In this document: one piece after another, positions 1 through 9,059 of the stretch
Position numbering within the stretch: position 1 is the first letter of the stretch
Layout of the letters: every line of letters starts with the position of its first letter
DNA from: Pseudomonadota bacterium
Lineage (GTDB): Bacteria > Pseudomonadota > Alphaproteobacteria > Acetobacterales > Acetobacteraceae
Assembly: GCA_021826485.1 (NCBI GenBank)
Contig: JAKAZX010000105.1
Location: forward strand, 1 to 10,750
DNA: 10,750 nucleotides
Reading direction: 5' to 3'
Notes under the pieces: model-generated
Database searches by the model: none
What the model was told of the DNA's origin: nothing
Seen by the model: the letters and a program-made list of their open reading frames with translations, nothing else
Made by a program: the position numbers and the translations under genes

Positions 1-1
1 C

Positions 2-373
2 GCCGGCCGGCGCGCGGTGCGCTGGGCCGAGTTGGCCGGCCTGCGGCTGGCGCTGCTGACGCCCGATATGCAGAACCGCCGCATCATCGACCGCGCCCTG
101 TCGCGTGCCGGGGTGGCGCCGGCGGTGACGGTGGAATCCGATTCCATGGTGGCGCTGCTGTCGCATCTGCGCACCGGCGACTGGGCCAGCATCCTGCCCG
201 CGCAATGGACCGAGACGCTGGCGCTGGCCCCCGGCGTGGAGGCGCTGCCGCTGGAGGAGCCGGAGGTGGCCAACACGGTCGGCCTGGTGGTGCCGCATCG
301 CGAGCCGCTGCCGCTGCTGGCCGCGGCGCTGCTGGCGGCGGCCCGGCGATCGGAAACCCCGATCGGGCGATAG
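2..373 (+). CDS. LysR-type transcriptional regulator, C-terminal fragment (probable fds operon regulator)
   Basis: This is the last 123 codons of a LysR-type regulator; the start and the helix-turn-helix domain lie left of the window. The visible part is the second half of the effector-binding (periplasmic-binding-protein-like) domain. The stretch LLTPDMQNRRIIDRAL, the following ESDSMVALLSHLRTGDWASILP segment and the VGLVVPHREPLPLLAAALL tail are typical of the LysR substrate domain. It ends with TAG at 371-373, 67 bases before the preferred fdsG start, and is transcribed in the same direction. LysR regulators called FdsR control soluble formate dehydrogenase operons in other proteobacteria, so I infer formate-responsive control of the fds genes from position. 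In a LysR gene the ligand cannot be read from the sequence. Family assignment is fairly secure; the target is inferred. Confidence 0.82.
   Translation, partial: AGRRAVRWAELAGLRLALLTPDMQNRRIIDRALSRAGVAPAVTVESDSMVALLSHLRTGDWASILPAQWTETLALAPGVEALPLEEPEVANTVGLVVPHREPLPLLAAALLAAARRSETPIGR
347..365 (+). other. Hairpin-forming inverted repeat at the 3' end of the LysR gene
   Basis: CGATCGG (347-353) and CCGATCG (359-365) are perfect 7-base arms around a 5-base loop, inside the last codons of the LysR gene. No T-run follows, so it is not a textbook intrinsic terminator. It could weaken read-through into fds or stabilise the 3' end of the regulator message. The role is unknown. Confidence 0.3.
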
Positions 374-440
374 GCCAACCCCGATTGATTGCCCGCAGGT
401 TGGGGCGCATGTCCGCTGCATGCCAGAAGGAAACGTTCAC

Positions 441-901
441 GTGCCGGAGGATTGGGATGCGGACCGCGCCGCCGCGGTGATTGCCGCCCATGCCGGCCGC
501 GAAGGCGCGCTGCTGCCCATCCTGCACGACCTGCAGGCCGCCTTCGGCTGCATTCCCCCGCAAGCGATCCGCCTGCTGGCGGAGGCGCTGAACCTCAGCC
601 GTGCGGAAGTGCATGGCGTGGTCAGTTTCTACCACGATTTCCGCGAGCATCCGCCCGGCCGGCACGTGCTGAAGCTGTGCCAGGCGGAGGCGTGCCAGTC
701 GATGGGCTGCCGCGACCTCGCCGGCCATGTCGGCGCCCGCCTCGGGATCGACATGGGCGCCACCACCCCGGACGGGCGGGTGACGCTGGAGGCGGTCTAT
801 TGCCTGGGCCTGTGCGCGACCGCGCCTTCCGCCATGCTGGACGGGCGGGTGGTCGGGCGGCTGACGCCGGCGCGGGTCGATGCGCTGCTGGAGGGGCTGG
901 C

Positions 902-905
<4 letters not shown>
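441..905 (+). CDS. fdsG: NAD-dependent formate dehydrogenase, gamma subunit (NuoE-like)
   Basis: FdsG is the small [2Fe-2S] electron-transfer subunit of the cytoplasmic FdsGBA formate dehydrogenase and is homologous to NuoE of complex I. It carries a thioredoxin-like ferredoxin. The body (GALLPILHDLQAAFGCIPPQ, then ALNLSRAEVHGVVSFYHDF) is typical, and the cluster ligands are seen as CQAEAC and, further on, CLGLC. I prefer the GTG start at 441 (154 residues), because AGAAGGAAA at 425-433 is a well-placed Shine-Dalgarno sequence. An in-frame ATG at 420 (161 residues) has no visible ribosome site. The stop overlaps the fdsB start by four bases (GTGA), which suggests translational coupling. The gene opens the operon. 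Identity is secure; the start is moderately certain. Confidence 0.93.
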
Positions 906-2446
<1,541 letters not shown>

Positions 2447-2457
2447 GGAGTGGTGCG

Positions 2458-5298
2458 ATGACGCTGATCGCGGAAACCGACTACGGCACGCCTGCGGTTG
2501 CCGCGGATGAGCAGGTGACGCTGACAATTGATGGCGTGGCGGTGACGGTGCCCGCCGGCACCTCCATCATGCGGGCGGCGACGCAGATGGGAACGCAAAT
2601 TCCCAAGCTGTGCGCCACCGACTCGCTCGCCTCCTTCGGTTCCTGCCGGCTGTGTCTGGTGGAGATCGACGGGCGGCCCGGCACGCCGGCGAGCTGCACG
2701 ACGCCAGTGGCGCCGGGGATGGCGGTGCGCACGCAGACCGCGCGGCTGGCGCAGCTTCGCCGTGGCGTCATGGAACTCTATATCTCCGACCATCCGCTGG
2801 ATTGCCTGACCTGTGCCGCCAACGGCGATTGCGAGTTGCAGGACATGGCGGGCGCGGTCGGCCTGCGGGACGTGCGCTACGGCTATGACGGCGCCAACCA
2901 TCTGGCCGCGACGAAGGATGCCTCGAACCCGTATTTCAGCTTCGATCCCGCCAAGTGCATCGTCTGTTCCCGCTGCGTGCGGGCGTGCGAGGAGGTGCAG
3001 GGCACCTTCGCGCTGACCATCGACGGGCGCGGCTTCGCCTCCAAGGTCGCGGCGGGCATGGCGGAGCCGTTCCTGGAATCGGAGTGCGTCTCCTGCGGCG
3101 CATGCGTGCAGGCCTGCCCGACCGCGACGCTGATCGAGAAATCGGTGATCGAGCAGGGGCAGCCGGAGCATTCCGTCGTCACCACCTGCGCCTATTGCGG
3201 CGTCGGCTGCACGTTCAAGGCCGAGATGCGCGGCGAGGAGGTGGTGCGCATGGTGCCGTGGAAGGACGGCAAGGCGAATCACGGCCATAGCTGCGTCAAG
3301 GGCCGCTTCGCCTGGGGCTATGCGACGCATCGCGAGCGCATCCTGACGCCGATGCTGCGCGAGAAAACCACCGATCCCTGGCGTCAAGCGACGTGGGAGG
3401 AAGCGATCGCCCGGGTTGCCGGCGAGTTCCGCCGCATCCAGGCGCAGTACGGGCGCGACGCCGTCGGCGGCATCAGCTCCTCCCGCTGCACCAACGAGGA
3501 AACCTATCTCGTGCAGAAGCTGGTGCGCGCCGGCTTCGGCAACAACAACGTGGATACCTGCGCGCGCGTCTGCCACTCGCCCACCGGCTACGGCCTGAAC
3601 GCGACCTTCGGCACCTCCGCCGGCACGCAGGATTTCGATTCCGTCGAGCATACCGACGTGATGATGATCGTCGGCGCCAACCCGACCGACGCGCATCCGG
3701 TGTTCGCCTCGCGCATGAAGCGGCGGCTGCGCGCCGGCGCGAAGCTGATCGTGGTCGATCCGCGCCGCATCGATCTGGTGCGCACGCCGCACGTGGCGGC
3801 CGCGCATCACCTGCCGCTGCAACCCGGCACCAATGTCGCCGTGCTGAACGCGATGGCGCATGTCATCGTGACCGAGGGGCTGGTCGATGAGGCGTTCGTG
3901 CGCGACCGCTGCGACCCGGCGGCATTCAGCGAATGGGCGGCCTTCGTCGCGGAGCCGCGCAACGGCCCGGCGGCGGCGGAAGCGCTGTCCGGCGTGCCGG
4001 CGCAGGCGATCATCGACGCGGCGCGGCTGTATGCCACCGGCGGCAATGCGGCGATCTATTACGGGCTGGGCGTGACGGAGCACAGCCAGGGCACCACGAC
4101 CGTCATGGCGATCGCCAATCTGGCGATGGCGACCGGCAATATCGGCCGCCCCGGCGTGGGCGTGAACCCGCTGCGCGGCCAGAACAACGTGCAAGGCTCC
4201 TGCGACATGGGCAGCTTCCCGCACGAGCTCACCGGCTATCGCCATATCGGCATCGACGCGGTGCGCGAGAGTTTCGAGGCGGCGTGGGGCCGCACGCTGG
4301 ACCCCGAGCCGGGCCTGCGCATCCCGAACATGCTGGACGAGGCGACCGCCGGGCGGTTCAAGGGGCTGTATGTGCAGGGCGAGGACATCCTGCAATCCGA
4401 CCCCGACACGCATCATGTCGCGGCCGGGCTGGCGGCGATGGAATGCGTGGTCGTGCAAGACCTGTTCCTGAACGAGACCGCGAACTACGCGCATGTCTTC
4501 CTGCCCGGCTCGACCTTCCTGGAGCGTGACGGCACCTTCACCAATGCCGAGCGGCGCATCCAGCGCATTCGCCGCGTGATGCGCCCGCGCGCCGGCATGG
4601 CGGACTGGGAAGTGACGGTCGCGATTGCGCAGGCGATGGGGCTGGAGATGAACTATCGCGACGCGTCCGAGATCATGGACGAGATCGCGGCGCTGACGCC
4701 CAGCTTCGCCGGCGTATCCTATGCGAAGCTCGACGAGATCGGCTCTGTCCAGTGGCCGTGCAACGCGGCGGCGCCGGACGGGACGCCGGTGATGCACATG
4801 GAGCGGTTCGTGCGCGGCAGCGGGCAGTTCATGCTCACCGAGTACCAGCCGACCGATGAGCGCAGCACGCGCAAATTCCCGCTGCTGCTGACCACCGGCC
4901 GCATCCTGTCGCAGTACAACGTCGGCGCGCAGACCCGGCGCACCGCCAACGTGCTGTGGCATGAGGAGGACCGGCTGGAAATCCACCCGGCCGACGCCGA
5001 GCAGCGCGGTGTGCGCAGCGGCGACTGGGTGCGGCTGTCGAGCCGCGCGGGGGAGACATCGCTGCGCGCGCTGGTGACCGACCGGGTGGCGCCGGGCGTC
5101 GTCTACACCACGTTCCACCATCCGATGACGCAGGCCAATGTCATCACCACCGACTTCTCCGACTGGGCGACCAACTGCCCAGAATACAAGGTGACGGCAG
5201 TGCAGGTCGCGCCCTCCAACGGCCCGACCGAGTGGCAGACCCGCTACGAGGAGCATGCGCAGCAGAGCCGGCGCATCCTGGCGGGCGCGGCGGATTGA
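2458..5298 (+). CDS. fdsA: NAD-dependent formate dehydrogenase, catalytic alpha subunit (bis-MGD molybdoenzyme)
   Basis: FdsA oxidises formate to CO2 at a bis-molybdopterin guanine dinucleotide molybdenum centre in the cytoplasm. It is 946 residues, close to characterised FdsA proteins. The N-terminal cofactor region matches NuoG: [2Fe-2S] ligands Cys52, Cys63, Cys66, Cys80; a His-ligated [4Fe-4S] site at His112, Cys116, Cys119, Cys125; a two-cluster ferredoxin domain at Cys167/170/173/177 and Cys210/213/216/220; and the cluster next to molybdenum at Cys244/247/251/279 with Lys281 just after. The active site shows Cys372-His373 in ARVCHSPT and Arg573 in NPLRGQNN, which match the Cys, His and Arg known from Rhodobacter capsulatus FdsA with a constant offset of 14. 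The molybdenum ligand is cysteine (TGC), not selenocysteine. ATG 2458 has AGGAG at 2446-2450. Confidence 0.97.
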   Translation: MTLIAETDYGTPAVAADEQVTLTIDGVAVTVPAGTSIMRAATQMGTQIPKLCATDSLASFGSCRLCLVEIDGRPGTPASCTTPVAPGMAVRTQTARLAQLRRGVMELYISDHPLDCLTCAANGDCELQDMAGAVGLRDVRYGYDGANHLAATKDASNPYFSFDPAKCIVCSRCVRACEEVQGTFALTIDGRGFASKVAAGMAEPFLESECVSCGACVQACPTATLIEKSVIEQGQPEHSVVTTCAYCGVGCTFKAEMRGEEVVRMVPWKDGKANHGHSCVKGRFAWGYATHRERILTPMLREKTTDPWRQATWEEAIARVAGEFRRIQAQYGRDAVGGISSSRCTNEETYLVQKLVRAGFGNNNVDTCARVCHSPTGYGLNATFGTSAGTQDFDSVEHTDVMMIVGANPTDAHPVFASRMKRRLRAGAKLIVVDPRRIDLVRTPHVAAAHHLPLQPGTNVAVLNAMAHVIVTEGLVDEAFVRDRCDPAAFSEWAAFVAEPRNGPAAAEALSGVPAQAIIDAARLYATGGNAAIYYGLGVTEHSQGTTTVMAIANLAMATGNIGRPGVGVNPLRGQNNVQGSCDMGSFPHELTGYRHIGIDAVRESFEAAWGRTLDPEPGLRIPNMLDEATAGRFKGLYVQGEDILQSDPDTHHVAAGLAAMECVVVQDLFLNETANYAHVFLPGSTFLERDGTFTNAERRIQRIRRVMRPRAGMADWEVTVAIAQAMGLEMNYRDASEIMDEIAALTPSFAGVSYAKLDEIGSVQWPCNAAAPDGTPVMHMERFVRGSGQFMLTEYQPTDERSTRKFPLLLTTGRILSQYNVGAQTRRTANVLWHEEDRLEIHPADAEQRGVRSGDWVRLSSRAGETSLRALVTDRVAPGVVYTTFHHPMTQANVITTDFSDWATNCPEYKVTAVQVAPSNGPTEWQTRYEEHAQQSRRILAGAAD

Positions 5299-6119
5299 GG
5301 ACGCCGCCGCGCCGCAGCGTGCCCGCCGGCGTGTGGCGCCACGGCAGCCGGGCGGCGGACGGGACGCGCGACCTGCCGGAGGAAACCGCACTCGCGCTGA
5401 CGTTCCAGCGCGAAACCTATGCCGTGATGATGGGCACGCCTGCCGATCTTGAGGATTTCGCGGTCGGCTTCGCGATCACCGAGGGCATCGTTGCCGAGGC
5501 GCGGGAGATCGCGGCGCTCGATGTGCTGGAGCACGCGGACGGCATCGAACTGCGCATGGAGCTGCCGCCCGCCGCGCTGGACCGGCTGACCGCCCGCCGC
5601 CGCCGTCTGGCCGGACCCACCGGCTGCGGCCTTTGCGGCATCGACAGCCTGACCGAGGCGGTGCGCCGGCCGCGCCGGGTCGGGCCGGGGCAGCGCGTGG
5701 GCGCGGCGGAAATCGCGGCGGCAATGGCCGGGATGGAGCCGTTGCAGCGGCTGAACCGGGCGACGCATGCGGTGCATGCGGCGGCGTTCTGGCACTCCGC
5801 CGAGGGGATAGTGGCGCTGCGCGAGGATGTCGGCCGGCACAACGCGCTCGACAAGCTGGCCGGCGCGCTGGCGCGCGCGGGGCACGATGCGGCGGACGGG
5901 CTGGTCCTGCTTAGCAGCCGCGTGTCGATCGAGATGGTGCAGAAGGCGGCGGCCATCGGTGCCCCGGTACTGGTTGCGGTGTCCGCCCCCACCGCCCATG
6001 CGGTGCGGTTGGCGGAGGCCGCCGGCATGACGCTGGTGGCCGTCGCGCGGCAGGACGGGTTCGAGGTATTCTGCGGCGCGGAGCGGATCGGGGCGGAGGC
6101 GGCGCATGTCGCAGGATGA
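5295..6119 (+). CDS. fdhD: Formate dehydrogenase maturation sulfurtransferase FdhD/FdsC
   Basis: FdhD (FdsC in fds operons) binds the bis-MGD cofactor and delivers the sulfur needed for the sulfido ligand of molybdenum before insertion into FdsA. The protein is 274 residues. The N-terminal RSVPAGVW and the ETYAVMMGTPADLEDFAVGF segment are typical, and the sulfur-transfer cysteines are present as Cys111 and Cys114 in CGLCG. The C-terminal half holds the REDVGRHNALDKLAGA and SSRVSIEMVQKAA cofactor-binding motifs. I place the start at TTG 5295, which overlaps the fdsA stop as TTGA and includes the conserved RSVP stretch. GTG 5319 is the next candidate and would cut into that stretch. The frame extends upstream into fdsA only by chance. 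The 3' end overlaps fdsD by 14 bases. Confidence 0.94.
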   Translation: MRTPPRRSVPAGVWRHGSRAADGTRDLPEETALALTFQRETYAVMMGTPADLEDFAVGFAITEGIVAEAREIAALDVLEHADGIELRMELPPAALDRLTARRRRLAGPTGCGLCGIDSLTEAVRRPRRVGPGQRVGAAEIAAAMAGMEPLQRLNRATHAVHAAAFWHSAEGIVALREDVGRHNALDKLAGALARAGHDAADGLVLLSSRVSIEMVQKAAAIGAPVLVAVSAPTAHAVRLAEAAGMTLVAVARQDGFEVFCGAERIGAEAAHVAG

Positions 6120-6333
6120 CAAGCTGGTGATGATGGCCAACCAGATCGGCCGGTTTTTCGCCGCCCAGGGCGAAGCGCGTGCGGTTCCCGCGATCGCCGA
6201 CCACCTGCGGAAGTTCTGGACGCCGCGGATGCGCGCGGCGATCATCGCCCATGCCGCGGCCGGCGGCGCCGGGCTGGACGCGCTGCCGCTCAGTGCCGTC
6301 CGCACCCTGGCTGCTGCCGCCGCGCCGGTCTGA
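6106..6333 (+). CDS. fdsD: NAD-dependent formate dehydrogenase, delta subunit FdsD
   Basis: This 75-residue protein matches FdsD, the small conserved protein found at the end of fds operons. Recognisable features are the N-terminal DKLVMMANQIGRFFAAQG helix and the VPAIADHLRKFWTPRMRAAI segment, where 'HLRKFWTPRMR' is the family hallmark. FdsD is reported to be needed for, or to associate with, the active FdsGBA complex; it has no cofactor motif and its exact job is unsettled. ATG 6106 lies inside the end of fdhD (14-base overlap) behind GGAGG, so it is probably translated by coupling. Its length is normal for the family. Confidence 0.92.
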   Translation: MSQDDKLVMMANQIGRFFAAQGEARAVPAIADHLRKFWTPRMRAAIIAHAAAGGAGLDALPLSAVRTLAAAAAPV

Positions 6334-6351
6334 ACAGCCAGGGATCGCCAC

Positions 6352-7461
6352 ATGGACGTCCGTGCCGCCGTCGCCTTCGAGGCCGGCAAGCCACTGAGTA
6401 TCGAAACCGTGCAGCTCGACGGCCCGCGCGAGGGCGAGGTGCTGGTCGAGATCAAGGCGACCGGCATCTGCCACACCGACAAATACACGCTGTCCGGCGC
6501 CGATCCCGAAGGCCTGTTCCCGGCGATCCTGGGCCATGAAGGGGCGGGCATCGTGGTCGATGTCGGCCCCGGCGTGCGCAGCCTGCGGCGCGGCGACCAC
6601 GTGATCCCGTTGTACACGCCGGAATGCCGCGAATGCGACTACTGCCTCAGCCGCAAGACCAATCTGTGCCAGAAGATCCGCACCACCCAGGGCCGCGGCG
6701 TGATGCCGGACGGGACCAGCCGGTTCAGCCTCGGCGGCCGGCCGATCCTGCATTACATGGGCTGCTCCACCTTCGCCAACCACACGGTGCTGCCGGAAAT
6801 CTCGGTCGCGAAAATCCGCGAGGACGCGCCGTTCGACAAGGTCTGCTACATCGGCTGCGGCGTCACCACCGGCATCGGCGCGGTGATCTTCACGGCGAAG
6901 GTGGAGCCGGGCGCGAACGTGGTCGTGTTCGGCCTCGGCGGAATCGGGCTGAACGTCATTCAGGGCGCGCGGCTGGCGGGCGCCGACATGATCGTGGGCG
7001 TCGATATCAATCCGGCGCGCGAGCCGCTGGCCCGCAAGTTCGGCATGACGCATTTCGTCAACCCCGCCGCGGTGAAGGACGATCTGGTCGGGCATCTGGT
7101 GGAGCTGACGCGCGGCGGCGCCGATTACAGCTTCGAGTGCGTCGGCAACGTCAAGCTGATGCGCCAGGCCCTGGAATGCGCGCACAAGGGCTGGGGCGTG
7201 TCCACCATCATCGGCGTCGCCGGCGCGGGGCAGGAGATCACCACGCGGCCGTTCCAGCTCGTCACCGGCCGGCGCTGGATCGGCTCGGCTTTCGGCGGCG
7301 CGCGCGGCCGCACCGACGTGCCGAAGATCGTCGACTGGTACATGGAGAAGAAGATCAACATCGACGATCTGATCACCCATACGCTGCCGCTGGAGCGGAT
7401 CAACGACGGGTTCGACCTGATGGCGCGTGGCGAATCGATCCGCAGCGTGGTGGTCTACTAG
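6352..7461 (+). CDS. frmA: S-(hydroxymethyl)glutathione dehydrogenase / class III alcohol dehydrogenase
   Basis: This zinc enzyme oxidises S-hydroxymethylglutathione (the spontaneous adduct of formaldehyde and glutathione) to S-formylglutathione with NAD+. It is 369 residues, the standard length. The catalytic zinc ligands are Cys40, His62 and Cys169; the structural zinc ligands are Cys92, Cys95, Cys98 and Cys106; the Rossmann glycine motif is GLGGIG at 194-199, with Asp218 as the NAD ribose-binding acid. Class III traits are clear: ICHTDKYTLSGADPEG near the active site, LCQKIR with Arg110 in the place of human ADH5 Arg115, and the C-terminal DLITHTLPLERINDGFDLM. The start ATG follows CAGGGA and is 18 bases from fdsD, so it is probably the last gene of the fds transcript. 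Its product pathway ends in formate, the fds substrate. Confidence 0.96.
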   Translation: MDVRAAVAFEAGKPLSIETVQLDGPREGEVLVEIKATGICHTDKYTLSGADPEGLFPAILGHEGAGIVVDVGPGVRSLRRGDHVIPLYTPECRECDYCLSRKTNLCQKIRTTQGRGVMPDGTSRFSLGGRPILHYMGCSTFANHTVLPEISVAKIREDAPFDKVCYIGCGVTTGIGAVIFTAKVEPGANVVVFGLGGIGLNVIQGARLAGADMIVGVDINPAREPLARKFGMTHFVNPAAVKDDLVGHLVELTRGGADYSFECVGNVKLMRQALECAHKGWGVSTIIGVAGAGQEITTRPFQLVTGRRWIGSAFGGARGRTDVPKIVDWYMEKKINIDDLITHTLPLERINDGFDLMARGESIRSVVVY

Positions 7462-7470
7462 CCGCCGATC

Positions 7471-7491
7471 GGCGGCGGCGATGCCGCCGCC
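7471..7491 (+). terminator. GC-rich hairpin, possible terminator of the fds-frmA operon
   Basis: Nine bases downstream of the frmA stop, GGCGGCGGC (7471-7479) and GCCGCCGCC (7483-7491) form a perfect 9-base stem with a 3-base loop, followed only by TT. The 16-base palindrome GCCGCCGATCGGCGGC (7461-7476) overlaps the left arm and offers an alternative fold. The stem is strong, but the missing U-tract makes efficient intrinsic termination uncertain. Position at the operon end supports the call. Confidence 0.5.
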
Positions 7492-7522
7492 TTGCGCCGC
7501 ATCGGTCTTAACGTTATCGGCA

Positions 7523-7544
7523 CCGGCATGAGCCAGAATGCCGG
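7523..7544. promoter_or_regulatory. Inverted repeat upstream of sfnB (possible operator or hairpin)
   Basis: CCGGCAT (7523-7529) and ATGCCGG (7538-7544) are perfect 7-base arms around an 8-base spacer, 185 bases upstream of the sfnB start. The spacing would suit a dimeric regulator or an RNA hairpin. The rest of the 267-base gap (7462-7728) shows no convincing gene. I could not identify a clear sigma-70 promoter, nor a sigma-54 promoter of the kind SfnR would need. Confidence 0.3.
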
Positions 7545-7728
7545 GCGCATGGCTGACATCGCGGCATCCAAGCCGCCGGGCCGTTCCGGCGCATCATGAA
7601 CATTGCCGGCCATCGGTTCCTGAACGCGCTGTCAGAAACGCGGCGGAGGGGCGCGTCCATCGATAGTGCCGTGCATCGTCCGCCCCGCCGCGGCGTTGTC
7701 GCCCCGCCTGTCACAGGAGTCTGTGTCG

Positions 7729-8907
7729 ATGCATCAGGCCGAAACCGCCGCCCGCCTCATCCGCAGCGACGCGGAGGCGCTGGCCGTCGCCGCCGCGTTC
7801 CGTGACCGGTTCGCCGAAGGCGCGGCGGAGCGGGACCGTAATCGCCATCTGCCGCATGAGGAGGTGGCCGCGCTGTCGCAGAGCGGCCTCTGGGCCATCA
7901 CCGTTCCGGCCGCGCATGGCGGGGCGGACGTGCGGCACGGGACGCTGGCGGAGGTGACGGCGCTGCTCGCCGAGGGTGATGCCAGCCTCGGCCAGATTCC
8001 GCAAAACCATTTCTCCACCATAGAAACGCTGCGCCACATCGCGTCGGAGGCGCAGCAGCGCGAGTTGTTCGCCCGTGTCCTCGCCGGCGCACGCTTCGGC
8101 AATGCGGAGGCGGAGCGGGGGCCGCCGGCCACGCTGCGCGCGGCGGGCGCGCGGTTCCGGCTGGATGGCCGCAAGGCGTATTCCACCGGCGCGCTGTTCG
8201 CCCACCTGATCACCGTCACGGCGCGGGATGAGGACGGGCGGTCGATGCTGGCGGTGGTCGATCGCAACGCGCCGGGGCTGACGGTGCTCGACGACTGGTC
8301 GGGCATGGGGCAGCGCACCACCGCCAGCGGCACCACGCTGCTCGATGGCGTGGAGGTGCCGGCGGCGCGCGTGATGTCGCTGGAGCATGCGTTCGGTGGT
8401 CGCAGCCCGGTGGGCGCGGTCGCGCAACTGCTGCACGCCGCGATCGACCTGGGCATCGCCCGCGCGGCGCTGCACGAGGCCGCCCGGTTCGTGCGCGACC
8501 GCAGCCGCCCGTTCCGCGACGCCGGGGTGGAGCGCGCGCAGGACGACCCGCTGCTGCTGTCCCGATTCGGCCAGTTGCAGGTGCAGGCCCATGCCGCCGA
8601 GGCCCTGGTGGCGCGCGGCGCCGAGGCGCTCGATGCGGCGCGCGCGGCGCCGGGGGAGGCAGCCTACGCTGCCGCCTCGGTCGCGGTGGCGGAGGCGCGG
8701 GCGCTGACCACCGACGCGGCCCTGGCGGCGGCCTCCGGCCTGTTCGAACTGGCCGGCGCCCAGGCGACGCTGGCAGCCCACAATCTGGACCGGCTGTGGC
8801 GCGACGCGCGGACGCACACGCTGCATGATCCGGTGCGGTGGAAATATCACGTCATCGGCAATTTCCACCTCAACGGGGTCGCCCCACCGCTGCGTTCATA
8901 TCTGTAG
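7729..8907 (+). CDS. sfnB: SfnB-family sulfur acquisition flavoprotein (acyl-CoA dehydrogenase fold)
   Basis: The 392-residue protein has the acyl-CoA dehydrogenase fold of the DszC/SfnB group of reduced-flavin-dependent monooxygenases. The N-terminal helical domain covers roughly residues 1-118, the middle beta domain (GRKAYSTGALFAH, then GMGQRTTASGTTLLDGVEVP) about 120-212, and the C-terminal helical domain the rest. It ends in the diagnostic WRDARTHTLHDPVRWKYH and IGNFHLNG. The opening ARLIRSDAEALAVAAAF is also typical of SfnB. In pseudomonads SfnB belongs to the dimethylsulfone/sulfonate sulfur-starvation response with FMNH2 from a separate reductase; the true substrate here is unknown. 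ATG 7729 has AGGAG at 7714-7718; an earlier in-frame ATG (7666) lacks a ribosome site. No sulfur transporter, reductase or SfnG is in the window. Confidence 0.88.
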   Translation: MHQAETAARLIRSDAEALAVAAAFRDRFAEGAAERDRNRHLPHEEVAALSQSGLWAITVPAAHGGADVRHGTLAEVTALLAEGDASLGQIPQNHFSTIETLRHIASEAQQRELFARVLAGARFGNAEAERGPPATLRAAGARFRLDGRKAYSTGALFAHLITVTARDEDGRSMLAVVDRNAPGLTVLDDWSGMGQRTTASGTTLLDGVEVPAARVMSLEHAFGGRSPVGAVAQLLHAAIDLGIARAALHEAARFVRDRSRPFRDAGVERAQDDPLLLSRFGQLQVQAHAAEALVARGAEALDAARAAPGEAAYAAASVAVAEARALTTDAALAAASGLFELAGAQATLAAHNLDRLWRDARTHTLHDPVRWKYHVIGNFHLNGVAPPLRSYL

Positions 8908-8943
8908 CGCGGCTGGGACGGTCATGGGCGTGTCACGACCCCC

Positions 8944-8971
8944 TTGATCCGCCGCAACTGATGGGTATATG
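8944..8971 (+). promoter_or_regulatory. Candidate sigma-70-type promoter for the leader/Nramp transcript
   Basis: TTGATC (8944-8949) and TATATG (8966-8971) are separated by 16 bases, and each matches the housekeeping consensus at four of six positions. It is one of few A+T-richer spots in the gap behind sfnB. A start near 8978 would fall in the inverted repeat at 8976-8986 and give a 5' leader of about 520 bases before the Nramp start. Based on consensus only. Confidence 0.4.
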
Positions 8972-8975
8972 CGCC

Positions 8976-8986
8976 GTCACGGTGAC
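8976..8986. promoter_or_regulatory. Operator-like inverted repeat at the predicted transcription start
   Basis: GTCAC-G-GTGAC is a perfect palindrome around a central G, and GCGC on both sides (8971-8974 and 8987-8990) extends it with one unpaired base. It sits just downstream of the candidate -10 element, a usual place for a repressor site. It does not look like the known alphaproteobacterial Mur box or a Fur box. It could equally be a weak hairpin behind sfnB. Confidence 0.3.
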
Positions 8987-9059
8987 GCGCGTGGGCCGGC
9001 TTCGGCCTGCGCTGTGCCGCCCCGGCAGCCGCCGGTCCGCAACCAGAGCAAGGGATCAC

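Noticed and set aside
389..901. N-terminal extension of FdsB in the same open frame
   Set aside because: The extension overlaps fdsG in another frame, is low-complexity, and a good ribosome site marks GTG 902.
3561..3580. Selenocysteine at the formate dehydrogenase active site
   Set aside because: The codon is TGC (Cys372), so this is the cysteine form, and no SECIS element is needed.
7545..7728. Sigma-54 promoter for sfnB
   Set aside because: No GG-N10-GC pair in a convincing TGGC...TGC context was found.
7596..7805. 69-codon + strand ORF upstream of and into sfnB
   Set aside because: No Shine-Dalgarno sequence, Arg/Pro-rich composition, and it overlaps the well-supported sfnB start in another frame.
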